NCBI GenBank assembly: GCA_034440615.1
Contig: JAOTOM010003193.1
Location: 38,501-102,500, forward strand
Length of the DNA: 64,000 nt
Direction of reading: 5' to 3'
Source of the DNA: Ashinkailepas kermadecensis
Lineage: Eukaryota; Arthropoda; Thecostraca; Neolepadidae
Part shown: piece by piece, positions 32,345 through 44,934 of the stretch
Layout: each line of letters starts with the position of its first letter
How positions within the stretch are numbered: the first letter of the stretch is position 1
Program-made: the position numbers and the translations under genes
The notes under the pieces: model-generated
The model's input: the letters and a program-made list of their open reading frames with translations, nothing else
Databases searched by the model: none
Told to the model about the DNA's origin: nothing

Positions 32345-33012
32345 AATCCTTTTCATTGATGGATGAACTGAATGCATTTGGTTCGGCCAATGCAACACTG
32401 ATAATTTTCCACGAATTAGGACTCATGAACAGTTTGCCCTGTTCCATGACAGCAATGTGCCTGAATCAGATGTTGGAAACACCAACGATGATTCTGCAAA
32501 GCCCAGAGGTGCACACATTCTCAAAGCTGTCTCCTACATGAAATCGTGTCCTTCAAGCTGGCTCACCTCCAATTTCTGGCTTTCGCCGGTAATCTACATG
32601 ACAAACATGCTGCGTTAATTCAATCGCTACACGTTGCCTATGAGCTTGACTCGTAAGACAACGGAAATCCACCAGGGATGTGTCACGAGACAGACGATGC
32701 CCAGAATGTGCAGCGACGACTGTGAGGCTCAATACAAAGAAGAACATTTGGTCGGTGCTATTAAAATAAATAATTCATGTACTTCATGTATCATGTAATT
32801 CATGTTTAAATAAACAATTCATTCATTTGGTGTTCAGCATATCACCCACAGGTGCAACGTTGTGCCACATCACTGGCACATCAGCCTATTTATTGGCGTG
32901 ACAGGTGCTACACCAATGGTTGCGGGCTTTGATTTCATGTTGGTCTTGGTGTATCCCTAAACTCAGTAGCAACTATGTAGGCATATACTTCATGAAGGAG
33001 CCCATTGTAGGA
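32345..33012. other. No gene recognised
   Basis: No domain-bearing frame or clear repeat boundary is seen here. Confidence 0.4.
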
Positions 33013-33143
33013 GCACGTGGCTCATTTGCCACATCAATACTGTGGCTGTTATTGCGCGGTCCATTTGCCATACCAATACTGTGGCGGTTATTGCAGGAGC
33101 ATGTGGCCCATTTGCCACACCAATATTGCGACAGTTATTGCAC
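33013..33143 (+). repeat. Three-copy tandem repeat (~48/38/48 bp)
   Basis: The units share CATTTGCCAYAYCAATAYTG followed by GGCNGTTATTGC. The middle unit lacks the GAGCAYGTGGC start. Confidence 0.8.
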
Positions 33144-34904
<1,761 letters not shown>

Positions 34905-35062
34905 ACTGCCATCTAGCGGCAGGCTGAACGGCGAATTGCGCGGTAGACTGTCGCGGCAAACGTCGCCCGATGCACTGATGCGTGGATGTTTTAACAAAGG
35001 ACATCTGAATCAGTCTGACAGAGGATCGTCTCCTCCCTCCCCCCACACCACATGCACAGACA

Positions 35063-35096
<34 letters not shown>

Positions 35097-35261
35097 TGTC
35101 TGTGCATGTGTTGTGGGGGGGGGCGGGAGGGTGGAGACGATCCTCTGTCAGACTGATTCAGATGTCCTTTGTTAAAACATCCACGCATCAGTGCATCGGG
35201 CGACGTTTGCCGCGACAGTCTACCGCGGAATTCGCCGTTGAGCCTGCCGCTAGATGGCAGT
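34905..35261. repeat. Near-perfect 357-bp palindrome with a (TA)n centre
   Basis: The left arm begins ACTGCCATCTAGCGGCAGGC (34905) and the right arm ends GCCTGCCGCTAGATGGCAGT (35261). The centre is GCATATATA...TATATGC near 35080. Over the outer 150 bp of the arms I see only two mismatches; the inner G-run/C-run differs by a few bases. Coding-looking frames on both strands are mirror images of each other. Confidence 0.95.
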
Positions 35262-36489
35262 GTATTAAATATATATATACCTGATATGCTTCTGCACGCG
35301 TAACATACATCGAACAGATGAGTTCCTATATACGGAAATACAATATTTTATATACGACAGAACCAGCCTATTGACAATCATAGGAAAAAAAATAAAGGCA
35401 TTCTATGTAAAGGTGAAGTCGGACAAGTACGTCGGTGCATCTTGAAAACAACTGATCAACATGTGGAAGATATGCGAGACTGCGAGCAACGATTACACTT
35501 ATGTTTTTACGCGTTCATATTCACCCATGTTGAGCCGTTTGCTGTGTTCAAGGTAGCTTCGGGAAGGTTGCATAGCATATATCGATTGCCAAGAACTATT
35601 CGTTGTGTTTTGTCTGGGTTCAGTTTCATATGATTGATCAAATCATCTGTGTAAAATGTCAAGTGCCGTTTCCACCCGTCGAATGAGATCGGCTATTTCA
35701 GCCCCTTAGCCCTACGTTCGTGACTGTACATTGTGTACAATGCATGTAAGATTACTCTTAATGTCAGCATCTTTATGAACTTGATCAAGGGGCTGTAAAT
35801 TACGGCAATGTCAAAGACTGAGAAAGGCCAGCATATGTTGATTCAAAGTGAGCACAACGCTTAAACTGCGAATCGCAGGTTGTATTTCGACTGCAAGCGA
35901 CTTCGCTCATCGAGATGGTTTAGAAAAGGTGGAGATTGATATAGTTATATTGATTCATTTTCAAGACACGAAGTGATGTAAAGTACACAAATTGACATTC
36001 GTAGGCTCTGTGGGTGATACCTGAAAAATTCCACATTTTACATTTTGATGCCAATGGACCCCATATTGCTTCAATAATGGGATCATCCTCCTGAGGCAAC
36101 GTTTCACGCCCTTAACAAAATGAACATACCTACTGCTGATGAAGGTCGCATGTCCGAATCAGTTAGAGAGGAAACATTGCTGTTGACACCGCACAATGAC
36201 TCGAGCACGAGAGGAAAATATGGTTGAATATGTGGAAAAATAAGACACACCACGCTGGCGTGGCTAATGCAAGACCTGCAATCAAATTCTAGTATTTCGG
36301 TAATGACCACAAAAACAAGCAGCTTAGCTAGCGACAAACAGATGATAAAAGGCAACCTTTTACGGAAAATAATGGGAAACTCACATATGTAACGATGGCA
36401 TAAATATTCTTCGTTTGGGTGAAAATACAATTACTCATCTCCATGGACACAATTGCTTCTTTCTGTCGTCCGTTGCGCTTAGAAATAGT
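35262..36489. other. No gene recognised
   Basis: AT-rich DNA with small frames only. A minus open frame at 36104-36430 (108 codons) has no recognised domain. Confidence 0.4.
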
Positions 36490-37830
36490 TTAACCCCCAC
36501 ATAGCCGGAGGGGGGGAGGGCTCACGAAAACCCTCTCAGTTTTTTTCCGAATAGCGGCTGAATGTGTGATGCAGAAGGAGCTACTGATAATGTTGTCTCT
36601 GCGTATACCGTCTCTGCATCTTGCATATCTCATGCAAATTTCCGGTCCAGGTCATCAAAGGTCATTGACCTGAGACAAGTCAAAATTAATAATGTTTCAA
36701 AATCTTAAAAGTGCCGCCATCCGGAGTAGTTGCAATACATGAGCGCCATACCCGGGTCGTGCTGTTCTTTCATAAAGACAAACAATCCGCTATCTCGAAG
36801 TTGTAATTAAGATTAAGGTTACTGACCTGAGGTCAGGTGAATTTCCCAGTTTTTTTACTGCGTTGAGTGGAGAAAATTGAATTTGGTGGTCCTGTTTCAC
36901 GCAGAAATTGTTAAAGAGCAAATCATAAGCATTTTTAGTTCAAATTTATGTCAAAAGTCAATGATGAGGTCAGATCAAGTAAGATGTATTTTCAACACAA
37001 TGCCATCTTATACCGAATGTAGAAGTTTCACGTGAAACAATATCTGAATTCTGGCTCAGCGCCGTCTACGTCGTGCGATATGACATTGTATGACCAACCG
37101 ATGACCTGAAATTACGTGATACGACATTATTTGACCTCATTTGATTTTTATTTCGATTTACTTTCCAAGTAGGGTATACTTAGGCGAAAGCTGGACTGAT
37201 TGCCTTATCAATATGTGCATTGTTCAAGCGATACCTAAGGTCAGGTCACCAGGTCAGAAACTGTACAATTTACAACGATATTTCAATGTCATATCAGTTC
37301 TTCTGGGAACGAACTTATTTGCACTTCAAAAGTGATGTACCGGGAATATTCCAGCATGTTCTTACTTAACCTGAGAAAGTATGGCGTGATTTGACCTGAC
37401 CATAGTATTTTCTAATATCAAAGAGATGCACACATTTCACTTGAATGATTATGTGAAAGGACACAAGATGTGCACATTCATATTTTCAAGGCCATTCCTT
37501 AAAATATAGGTCATGTCACTGCGTTGACGTATCGTGACCTTTAAGGACCTGAGCATGGCCAAGAACAGAAAATTATGATGTAATGTAAGCTCTGGACTAT
37601 ACTGGCTTGTAAATTACATTTTCCCTGTGACTCCAGCATGCATAGTGTGGAAGCTGGTTCTCAAGTGTAATTTTGATCAACCTGACCTACCCCGTCTTGA
37701 CCATGTTTTTCCATGATCAATATAAATATATTGGACTGTATCTAATTCATGAAAATAACACTGAAAGAACACAAGTTATGTCTGTATTTAGTACTCAGGT
37801 ACATTGGAAACCACTGAAGGTTATGCCATG
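36490..37830 (+). repeat. AGGTCA-rich repeat beginning at a TTAA with C-rich end
   Basis: TTAACCCCCACATAGCCGGA at 36490 is followed by a G-run and GAGGGCTC, like the ends of the TTAA elements at the left. The next 1.3 kb holds many AGGTCA/TGACCT hexamers (for example around 36656-36675, 36826-36838, 37240-37258, 37393-37400, 37509-37545). No matching right end is visible before the CR1-like LINE begins, so it may be truncated. No coding capacity. Confidence 0.45.
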
Positions 37831-37839
37831 GCAGGTGAT

Positions 37840-39179
37840 AGGTTTGAAGATCTTGCAATAACTATAGAAGATGTAGAAAAACAGTTGGATAATATACACC
37901 TAATGAAGCTGCTGAACCGGATGATTCACATGCTAGGATATTAGTCGAGTGTGCTCTAGTCATAGCGGTTCTCCTAGGTATCATTTTCAGGCGTTTTATG
38001 CAGTATTCTGAAGTACCCGAATATTGACGACATGCACATGTAGTAACGGTGTTAAAATCGGAATTGTGAAGTGTGCAGGATACTACAGGCCAATCAGTCT
38101 GACATTAATAGTTTGCAAGGTACTAGCAAAAAAACTGTGGTCAAAGGGAATGTTGCGTCTCATTTAGATAGGCGTAACCTTTTAAGGGATTCTCAACATA
38201 TATTTCGATATGGGAGAACTTGTTTAACAAACCCAATGGAGTTGATGGGGCATGTAGCTAGATAAGTAGACAATCAAGCAGGTTATATGGTGTGTACTTA
38301 TGCTTTAGAAAAAACATTTGAGAACGTTCCACATGGCGTCTAATCCATCAATTAGAGCATTGGATAGATGGTACAGTTCTAGATTTGATTCAAGCATGGT
38401 TAAGTGGACGGAAACAAAGGGTAGTGTTAAATGGATGTAAACATGAATGGAGGTATGCTCTGAGTGCAGTGCTACATGCATCTGTTCTAGGTCCACCTTT
38501 CTTTATCATCTTTGTGAACAACATTGATGGGCTGAGGAATAAGGTGTTCAAATCTTCTGATGACATCAAGCTGGTGGGAGTGGCTACCAGTAGTGACCAA
38601 TCTAGTAATGTTCAACTATACTTGGAAGAACATAGAAAGTGGGCTGATCAATGGCAGATGTCTTTCATCTTTGAAAAGTGTAAAGTTATGCATCTGAGGT
38701 CTGGAGGTGAGACTTTCAGATATACAATGGAAGGTATATAAATGGAACTGGATATTATTGATGAGGAAAGACACTTAGGTGTGTTAGTTTTAATTGAAAT
38801 TCAAGCAGAAGAACAATGTACATCAGCTAGGAACACGGCAATCAGAATACTGGGAATCATTAATAGGAGTGTGGGAAATAAGATCACGAGTCATGCAAAA
38901 CTGTACTTGACCTATGCGCGACCCCACTTAGAATGTTATGTGCAGGCATGGAGACCTTACTTACAAAGATATATAGATATGCTAGAAAGAGCGCAGCGCA
39001 AATCCACTGTATTCATCAGGTAACCTAGGACATGGAGAAATGCTTGTGGCATTAGGTATGTACTCACTCAAGAATAGGAGATTAAGGTTGATGTGATTAA
39101 AATGCATCAAATCGTTCAATGGTCGGATCAGATCCGGCTAAATGATGCTCTCCTATTATCACATAGAGGTCCTCAACTA
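37840..39179 (+). pseudogene. CR1-like LINE reverse transcriptase, 5' part (split)
   Basis: Decayed reverse-transcriptase sequence in several frames: FEDLAITIEDVEKQL, then a PNEAAEPDDSHAR segment, YYRPISLT (about 38085), RDSQHIFRYGRTCLTNP, VLGPPFFIIFVNNIDG (about 38490), DDIKLVG and KCKVMHLRSGG, then RPHLECYVQAWRPYLQRYID (38920-38980). The order is that of the CR1/L2-type RT palm and thumb. The catalytic box is changed (SSDDIKL where F/YADDTKL is usual). It stops at 39179 where another LINE is inserted, and resumes at 42320. Confidence 0.8.
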
Positions 39180-39484
39180 TTTATTTATTTATTTATTTAT
39201 TTATTTCACAATACATGCCCTCCACGTATAGTGGCTATTATGGACAGTCTGGGTATAACACAGATATTTACAAAGAAAGGATAGATTTGTGGTCAATAGT
39301 GGGAACACATGCGCAACAAACATTCATACACCAACATAATACAATACCCATATCACTCTGCACTACACACACCGTGCTTGCAACACGAGCTGTAAACGAG
39401 TAGTTTATGGAAGTGATATGAAAGCGATGGCCTAAATGTGAGTGCATGGTGTACACAAATATATTTTGTAAGTTTTTTTTGTGA

Positions 39485-40408
39485 CTAGTGTTGCTCGTGG
39501 AGATAAGCTCGTACACGCTTCTTGAAGTTAGACAGCTTCAATGTTTTTGTTTCAGTAGGGAGTTTGTTGTAGTGGAAGACAGACGAGTAGAGAAATCTCC
39601 TGCGGCCCGCCTCTCTGTGCATGGCTGGTAGGTGCAGGTGGTCGTCTGCACGCGTATGACGGTTTCGCAGGGTAGAGTTTGCAGATATTTGACCGGCAAT
39701 GTGCGTTGGCTCACCCGTCAGAATGATCTTGTGGAGCAAAGTAAGGCTGTGAAATAGATGCAGATCAGCTGCGGTGAGAAGACCCAACTCGTTACGGGCA
39801 TCAGAAATATGATCAAATTTCCGTAGACCTGACACGACTCTAGTGGCGAAGTTAATGATTTTGTCTAGTCTGTGGATGTTTGCTGCCGACCCGTTCCCAT
39901 AAACAGATATGCAGTAGCGGATATTGGATATAACTAGGCTATTGACTATAGTGAAGAGGGTACTGGTTGGCAGATGGTGACGCAGATGGTTCAGGGCCAT
40001 AAGGAATCCAGTGCACTTGCGGACCACGACAGCTACATGGGAATCCCACGACATGTGGCGGTCAAATATCACCCCAAGGTTCCTACACGAATGACTTTCA
40101 TATATCACAGCGTCCCTAAAGCACACTCGTATCGGGGTAATATTGCGAAGATTCTGACGCGATCCGAACGTGAGAAGCTGAGTTTTGGTCGGGTTTACCT
40201 TCAAACCGTTATCCAGGAAGTAGTCGTATAGTTGGTTCAGACATGTCTCCATCTGATTTATCAGATTTGGGAGATCAGATTTGCGACCGGAGATGAGGAC
40301 CTGGGTGTCGTCTGCGAACTGAGTGACGTGTGCTACCGGGACGTGCAAACTGAGGTCGTTCGAAAAGATGCAATAGAGGAGTGTACCTAGTGATGAGCCT
40401 TGAAAAAA
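39485..40408 (-). pseudogene. LINE ORF2: C-terminal reverse transcriptase (frameshifted continuation)
   Basis: It continues the RT after the one-base frameshift: FFQGSSLGTLLYCIFSND, the catalytic box QFADDTQVLISG, KVNPTKTQLLTFGS, LGVIFDRHMSWDSHV, then the thumb/connection region and a C-terminus ending FKKRVRAYLHEQH. A stop precedes the (TAAA)n tail by about 280 bp. The open reading apart from one homopolymer slip suggests either a young copy or a sequencing error. Confidence 0.85.
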
Positions 40409-42319
40409 CACCTATGTTGTTAGGAAGAAAGGAGGAGAGATGCCTGTTTCCGCGTTGATCTGAGATGCTAACAGCCTGCGTGTGACCTCCCAGATAAGCT
40501 TTAAACCAGTCAGTATCAATTCCATGGAGTTCTAGTTTAGTGAGCAGTTTGGTGTGATCTATTACGTCGAAGCATTTACTGAGGTCAAGAATGCAAAGGA
40601 GAGCTACTTCCGAACGGTCCATTGCTGCTAGTAATTTGTCCGAGACTGAGATCAGAGCGGTTTCCGTAGAGTGGCGTGGTGTGAAGCCGTGCTGAGTTTG
40701 GGCCAGTAGGTGGTTTGCGTTCAGGTAGTGATAGAGTTGCTTCTGCACTACCCTCTCTGTGATTTTGGCGATAACCGGAACCAATGAGATGGGCCTAAAA
40801 TTAGAGGGATCCGAAGGATCTCCTGATTTGTGAATGGGAGTTACTATTGACTGTTTCCAAGTGGGGGGGGGGATATCAGCTGTAGTCAGGCATGTGTTTA
40901 TAATGTCGAGCAGCACTTCTCCGATAAAAAAGAACAGAAATTTGATGACCTTAATACAGATCCCGTCGGGTCCGCAAGCACTTGTGCTCCTCATATCCAT
41001 GACAATTTTGGTTAGCTGTTCGAGGGATATGGGTGATACTTTATAGGAGCTGGTAGAGACGCGCGATAGCCGGCAACTGGGAGGTGTGTGTTCAGACATG
41101 TTTGCCTGGCGTTTGACCTCTGCTGATACCTTAGGTCCGACACTAACAAAGTATTTATTTAGATGCTCAGGTAGGACCTGGGGTTGAACTCTATGAGAGC
41201 CTTTTTTGGTGTCGATAATGGGCTTAATAGCACGCCACGCAGCTGATGGGCCTTTCTGTGATATCTTTCTGCTAATATCGTCCCTACAGTCAGCTCTAAT
41301 AGCTGAGCGAACTTGTCTGTTAAGTGTTTTGTACGTGCTTCTATCTTGCAAATGGAGAGCTACATTTCGCCGGTGCATGAGCTGTTTGGTAGCTTCGCTG
41401 ACATATGGTGCTGTTGGGTTCCTAAGTTTGATGTTTCTGAGGGGTAGGTGCTCGTCGAGAATAGGTGTCAGCAATTTCAGCAGGGTGTCCCATTTGTCCG
41501 TTACTGAGATGCGCCCAGTGACCTGTACCCAGTCGATCTCACCAAGGTCAAGAGTCAGTTCCGAGGTGTCTACTCGTCCGTAAGAACGTGACTTTATTAC
41601 GGTGTTGACTGAGGCAGGCCTGTTTACTTTAATGGAACATCTGATAAATTTATGTGGGCTGTAGTGGCAGAAACTCACTCTGGTTCTGCCGACGGAAATG
41701 GGCGAGTTTGTTAGGATGACATCCAATAGAGAGCCTGTGGCGAATGTAGGGCGCTGCACTGTCATGGTAAGTGAATAGTTGCTGATGAACTCAAGCAGGT
41801 GTGTTTTGCTGGGGCTATTTGCCGTGTCGGGAAGGTTACAGTTTAGATCACCTGCGAGGTAGAAAGCGCCGGTAAAGTTCAGTGTCGCCAATTGTACCTG
41901 TCTTTCGAGCTCAGCGAAGTCATCATTTAAAGCAGGAAGAGTGTTGCGAGGTGGCCGATAGATTGCCGCTAGAAGGAAATACTTTCCGCTCTTCACTTTG
42001 ACTTTGGCCCAGAGTGATTCTAGTTTGGAGCTAGAGTTCGGAGGCGTATAAATTTTCAAGACTGTAATAGTTAGAGCTGACTTGGCTATAATCGCCACCC
42101 CACCGTAACCACTAGAGTCGGGCCGGTCCGCGCGTTTCACTTGGTAACCGGGGAAGTTAATGAGACGCGTGGGGGTGCTTGGGCGCAGCCAGGTCTCAGT
42201 CACCACAGCTAGGTCTAGAGAGTAAGTATGAAGGTCGTTGTGTAGTTCGAGTAGCTTAGGTTTGATAGATTGTGCATTGATGAGTCCCAGGTGGAGCTGT
42301 CCTTTGTGCTGTTGAGCGG
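40275..42319 (-). pseudogene. LINE ORF2: endonuclease and N-terminal reverse transcriptase
   Basis: The apurinic-type endonuclease is seen in order: LINAQSI, VVTETWL, GGVAIIAKS, AAIYRPP, LAGDLNCNLP, LLDVILTNSP. The last catalytic SDH triad position appears as SPH (HYSPHKFIRC). RT blocks follow: TPIHKSGDPSDPSNFRPISL, QHGFTPRHSTETAL and LLCILDLSKCFDVIDH. The frame is lost in a run of six T (about 40402-40410, minus strand), where a GVxQGSxLGP block should begin. Domain order and the absence of RNase H fit the CR1/L2-like LINE group. Confidence 0.85.
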
Positions 42320-42625
42320 TCACATGGCTAGACAACTAAGGCTAGACAAGTCAAGGTGTAGAGCAGTTCAGCGAGAACAGGTGTACAGCCAAAGGATGGT
42401 TGAACAATGGAATAGGCTGCATGCTTATGTGGAGAATCCATCAATATGCATTTATAATTATCTATGTATTTAAAAAACAAGGTGGACAAGTTTTTGTTAG
42501 GTTGGAGAATCTTGTTTTTTTAGTTCTAATTAGTGGCGGATGGGATTATATTTATGCTTACAGGTAGGTGGGTGGTGTATGTTGGTCAAAATCTTCTTTA
42601 TAATTTAGAATATATAGGAATCGAA
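42320..42625 (+). pseudogene. CR1-like LINE, 3' part resuming after the nested insertion
   Basis: The frame resumes with RQLRLDKSRCRAVQREQVYS and QRMVEQWNRLHAYVENP, corresponding to the minus-strand copy at 43.4-43.9 kb (RLDKLRYRTAKRQQVFSQ, RVVDQWNSLP). The 3' untranslated part includes AATCTTGTTTTTTTAGTTCT also found, inverted, at 43480-43500. Confidence 0.8.
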
Positions 42626-42653
42626 CCGGTTCCAAAGCGAATTCGCAACAATT

Positions 42654-42870
42654 GTGTATAAGGCCTTGGCTAACGTATGTTCGAGTGTCGACTCCTCCTG
42701 GCGCCGCGACACCCAACTCTCCAGAGACTGGATCTTCAGTCTGGGATATATTCGTCAGCCGCCCTCACTCTTCCAGCACCAAACCAACAATGCCGCCACG
42801 CCCTTATTGTTTCCCCAGTGCCTACATCTGTTACAGGAGGCAGCACCTACTTGCCGGTCAGGTCATAAAG
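42654..42870 (+). repeat. ~220-bp interspersed repeat R1 (copy 1)
   Basis: Almost identical to 58379-58600: GTATGTTCGAGTGTCGACTC, CTGGCGCCGCGACACCCAAC, GAGACTGGATCTTCAGTCTG, CAGCACCAAACCAACAATGC, TACAGGAGGCAGCACCTACT. Several frames are open, but none has a recognised domain. The class is unknown. Confidence 0.75.
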
Positions 42871-43439
42871 TCATAAAGTCATAAAGTGTTAAGGCTTAAT
42901 AAGAGCCACCGAGGACCATCTGGTTTAAGCCTATCTAGAAAAGATACTAGAAAAGTACATGCTCTCACCCCAATCAATCTATTATCTCAAGTTCCTAGGG
43001 AGCTATATATCCCAGCCTATCTAGCATGATTCACCTGATATTGCATAACACACTCCTCAGCAATTACAAACTCCTCCAATCATACCCATTGTGCTACCAT
43101 AGCCAATCTCATCAGTATCACATCCCGAAGGAAGGTGCTGAATCCACTGCTAGGTACACCCTATATAAAGTTATAAAGTGTTTATACTTAATAAGAGACC
43201 CAAGGGCCTATCCAGTTAAGTCTGTAAATGGAAGATACCATAAGCCTGGTAAAAAGGCCCACCCCAACCTTCACCACATCCTAAAGAAACCATCCACCAA
43301 CATCGCGCACACCTAGCAATGCCTATCTACCCTAGCTGTCCAGCCCTATTCCCTTGATCCCTCTTAACACATGTGGATTGAATGCCTTACCAATAATTTT
43401 CTAACTGTATCCATGCCTGCTTAAAGGGGTCTGTGTCGT
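42871..43439 (+). repeat. Repeat R2 with partial tandem copies
   Basis: Two related pieces (42885-42960 and 43163-43330) share TAAAGTG(TT)..CTTAATAAGAGNCC. The second, through CATCCTAAAGAAACCATCCA and CACACCTAGCAATGCCTAT, matches the reverse complement of 58740-58925. A GTCATAAA triplication is at 42864-42887. No coding capacity is recognised. Confidence 0.55.
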
Positions 43440-43960
43440 GCACACTTACTTAGCATAAATCTTACCCCATCCATCACGAATTAGAACTCAAAAACAAGAT
43501 TTTCCTTCCTACAAATTCCACCCTACTTTTAAATACATTCAATGAGGAACTCCCCACAACAGCAGTAGGCAGGCTATTCCACTGATCAACAACCCTTTGA
43601 CTGAAGACCTGTTGTCGCTTAGCTGTCCTATACCTCAACTTGTCTAACCTGAATTGATGACCCCTATGTGATACTCTAAAACCGAAGAGCGCCATTCAAA
43701 TTGACCTGATCTAGTCTTTTAACAATTTTGTACATTTCAATCATGTCCCCCCTTAATCTCCTATACTTGAGTGAGTACATATCTAATGCCACAAGCCTTT
43801 CTCCATATTCTAAGTTACCTATTCCACTGATGAGTGTAGTTGCTTTGCGCTGCATTCTTTCTAACATAGCTATATCTTTTTCTAGGTAGGGGCTCCATGC
43901 TTGTACAGAATATTCCAAGTAGGGTCGCACATATGCTAAGTACAGTTTTTCATGACTTCC
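43440..43960 (-). pseudogene. CR1-like LINE 3' fragment (minus)
   Basis: On the minus strand: RPYLEYSVQAWSPYLEKDI, then MLERMQRKATTLISGIGNL, YSLKYRRLRGDMIEMYKIVK, then after a one-base shift RLDKLRYRTAKRQQVFSQ and RVVDQWNSLPTAVV. This is the RT C-terminal/thumb region of the same CR1-like family as 37840-39179/42320-42625. Confidence 0.8.
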
Positions 43961-43984
43961 TTGCTCTTATATCTCACACTTCTA

Positions 43985-44822
43985 TTAGCAGAAAGACTTA
44001 GACGAGCTTGTGAAGTGATCCGAAAAATGGCAAATGAAGTTAAATTTTGATAAATGCAAAGTCATGCATGTAGGTAGGCAGCATATGAAGGCTCCATACT
44101 TGATGGGTGGCTAAGTACTATCTGTGACTCAGCATGAGAAGGACTTAGGTGTTATTTTGAACACAAAATTGGGGGCACCAGAACAGACCAAAGAAGCCAG
44201 GAAGAAGGCACTAAGAATGCTTGGGGCAATGCAGAGGAACGTGTCATACAAAAGTGAAGAGGTCATCAGGAAGCTTTACTGTGCATATCTCAGGCCACAT
44301 TTGGAATACTGTATCCAACTTGGTCCCCTAGTTATGAGAAAGATTGTTGGCTTTTAGAGAGAGTACAAAAGAGGGCAACAAAAATGGTTAATGGTATAGG
44401 CAACCTGGCATATGAGGAAAGATTGAAGAAATTGAATATGTTTTCACTTAGATATAGAAGGCTGAGAGGAGATCTCATCGAGGTTTTTAAATTTGTTCAT
44501 GGTCAGGAACAGGGATATCTCAGGGAAATGTTTTAATTTAACAGAAATGATGCAATTAGAGGTCATCAATTCAAAATTAAAGTTAATCACAGCAGGACAA
44601 GGTTAAGACAGTCTTTCTTCACCAACAGGGTAGTAGCACACTGGAACCAGCTGCCAGGAACCATTGTCAGTAGCAACACACTGAACATCTTTAAAAACGG
44701 CATAGACAATCATTATAAGAATAGGGGGCTTGTTTTTCTGTATTCCAGGGAGGGTTGATCGACAGATTTGGTGGGCAACTGGTTCAGTGTCCAAAGTGCA
44801 ACCAAGAAGGGCCCTTGTGGCT
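43985..44822 (+). pseudogene. CR1-like LINE 3' fragment (plus), second subfamily
   Basis: Plus-strand pieces in shifting frames: KCKVMHVGR (44055), HEKDLGVILNTKL, ARKKALRMLGAMQRN, YLRPHLEYC, then RRLRGDLIEVFKFVHG, RGHQFKIKVNHSRTRLRQ, FFTNRVVAHWNQLPGTIV. It differs from its neighbour at 43440-43960 and lies head to head with it, with about 25 bp between. Several stops and frameshifts show it is dead. It ends where the I-like LINE copy 1 begins (3' end, 44823). Confidence 0.8.
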
Positions 44823-44934
44823 CATAGTTGCACTTTTGCTTTTATTATGTTGGGCACTTCGGCCTGCTCAGGTAATTTCGTGCCGTGAATGGAAATAGAG
44901 AGGACAAAAAAAATATTATGTTCTAGAAGTCAAT

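Larger units (their letters stand above)
39180..42319 (-). mobile_element. 5'-truncated LINE nested in the CR1-like copy, with target duplication
   Basis: The insertion carries a (TAAA)n tail on its own strand (plus-strand TTTA repeats, 39180-39206) and lies between imperfect direct repeats: 39159-39179 (TCACATAGAGGTCCTCAACTA) and 42320-42338 (TCACATGGCTAGACAACTA). The element begins at the start of the endonuclease domain (LGLINAQSIKPKL), so its 5' end and any ORF1 were not copied, the typical outcome of target-primed reverse transcription. Confidence 0.8.

Noticed and set aside
40834..41583. Plus-strand frames at 40.8-41.6 kb
   Set aside because: They are antisense shadows of the minus-strand LINE ORF2.
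42654..42700. Retroviral-type primer binding site (TGGCGCCGCGACACCC)
   Set aside because: It begins like a TGGCGCC primer site but lacks an upstream LTR, and the same sequence lies inside a short repeat at 58.4 kb beside an element on the opposite strand.
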